A stretch of DNA of 64,000 nucleotides. It comes from Fasciola hepatica. Taxonomy: Eukaryota > Platyhelminthes > Trematoda > Plagiorchiida > Fasciolidae. The notes under the pieces were generated by a model that had not been told where the DNA came from, did not search any database, and saw only the letters and a list, made by a program, of their open reading frames with translations. Both the position numbers and the translations under genes were made by a program. This document shows, one piece after another, positions 63,930-64,000 of this stretch (positions within the stretch are counted from its first letter, which is position 1; each line of letters opens with the position of its first letter). Where the stretch lies: NCBI GenBank assembly GCA_948099385.1, contig CANUEZ040000209.1, positions 1,798,001 to 1,862,000 of the forward strand, given 5' to 3'.

Positions 63930-64000
63930 TCATGTAGTGTATATGTTGAACAAAGCGTTCAGACCCATATGGGATAGCCTTGTGGTTTGGGTGTTCGACT
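63930..64000. repeat. Partial monomer cut by the window end
   Basis: The first 71 bases of another monomer, starting TCATGTAGTG and ending in GTGTTCGACT. The array therefore continues past the window on this side. The window likewise opens inside the array, at a unit start only because TCATGTA was chosen as phase. Confidence 0.95.

Larger units (their letters stand above)
1..64000. repeat. Tandem satellite array, ~423-bp monomer, 151 complete copies
   Basis: The same unit of about 423 bases repeats head to tail from the first base to the last. With TCATGTA as unit start, copies begin at 1, 424, 847 and so on to 63930. The last start is 56 bases beyond 151 x 423, so the mean length is about 423.4. 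Unit lengths run from 421 to 425. The length changes come from a C4/C3 run before GTGTGGGCTC, an optional extra GG in GTGTGGGGATTG, and a one-base loss in the GGTTTTACTT stretch. All copies have the same orientation and no foreign sequence interrupts them. This is the structure of eukaryotic satellite DNA. Its chromosomal position and species cannot be read from the sequence, and I do not recognise the monomer family. Confidence 0.98.

Noticed and set aside
1..64000. Hundreds of 60-140 codon open frames on both strands, many nearly identical at 423-bp spacing
   Set aside because: They are the same few frames of a non-coding monomer read over and over. Every frame is closed by stops in each unit or the next, 1-2 bp indels shift frames between subtypes, and substitutions fall without regard to codon position. 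None matches a protein family I recognise.
1..64000. CRISPR array or other prokaryotic repeat-spacer structure
   Set aside because: The homology covers the whole 423-bp unit with no unique spacers, and the unit is far longer than a CRISPR repeat.
1..64000. Ribosomal DNA spacer, transposon long terminal repeat or virus-derived tandem array
   Set aside because: No rRNA gene, no LTR ends or primer-binding site, no polymerase or integrase motif, and no capsid-like frame was seen in any unit.

Overview
The whole 64 kb window is one uninterrupted, head-to-tail tandem satellite array. The monomer is about 423 bp and about 43% G+C (counted by hand over one unit). If each unit is started at its TCATGTA motif, 151 complete monomers run from 1 to 63929 and a 71-base partial copy fills the end. 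I followed this phase through the window. Individual units are 421 to 425 bp, because of 1-2 bp indels at a few recurrent sites. I saw no inverted monomer, no missing or half monomer, no transposon, no RNA gene, no unique sequence and no believable protein-coding gene.

This points to a eukaryotic chromosome with a large satellite block, such as centromeric, pericentromeric or subtelomeric heterochromatin. I do not recognise the monomer and cannot name the species or clade. A prokaryotic or viral origin is very unlikely: 151 copies of a non-coding unit of several hundred bases are typical of eukaryotic satellite DNA.

The layout, read from diagnostic variants, is as follows. Positions 1-8044 hold 19 fairly uniform monomers. 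Positions 8045-10157 hold a five-unit block of two subtypes (p q p p q). Positions 10158-19476 hold 22 units in which an r-s dimer recurs three times. Positions 19477-22014 hold two tandem copies of a three-monomer unit of 1269 bp. Positions 22015-27942 hold 14 mixed units. Positions 27943-43180 hold 36 units, the most variable part, with multi-monomer segments repeated at 7-, 10- and 16-monomer spacing. Positions 43181-52503 hold a 12-monomer segment and its rearranged copy. Positions 52504-64000 hold a 13-monomer higher-order repeat of 5502 bp, with most of a second copy and nested 3- and 4-monomer cycles.

There are no genes working together here. The biology is the turnover of the array itself: local duplication, unequal exchange and short conversion tracts. 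Several diagnostic variants are absent from the left and appear one after another toward the right. Some monomers are visible mosaics of two or three neighbouring types. The short open frames on both strands are by-products of a monomer whose length is a multiple of three; they are cut by conserved stops and shifted by the indels.
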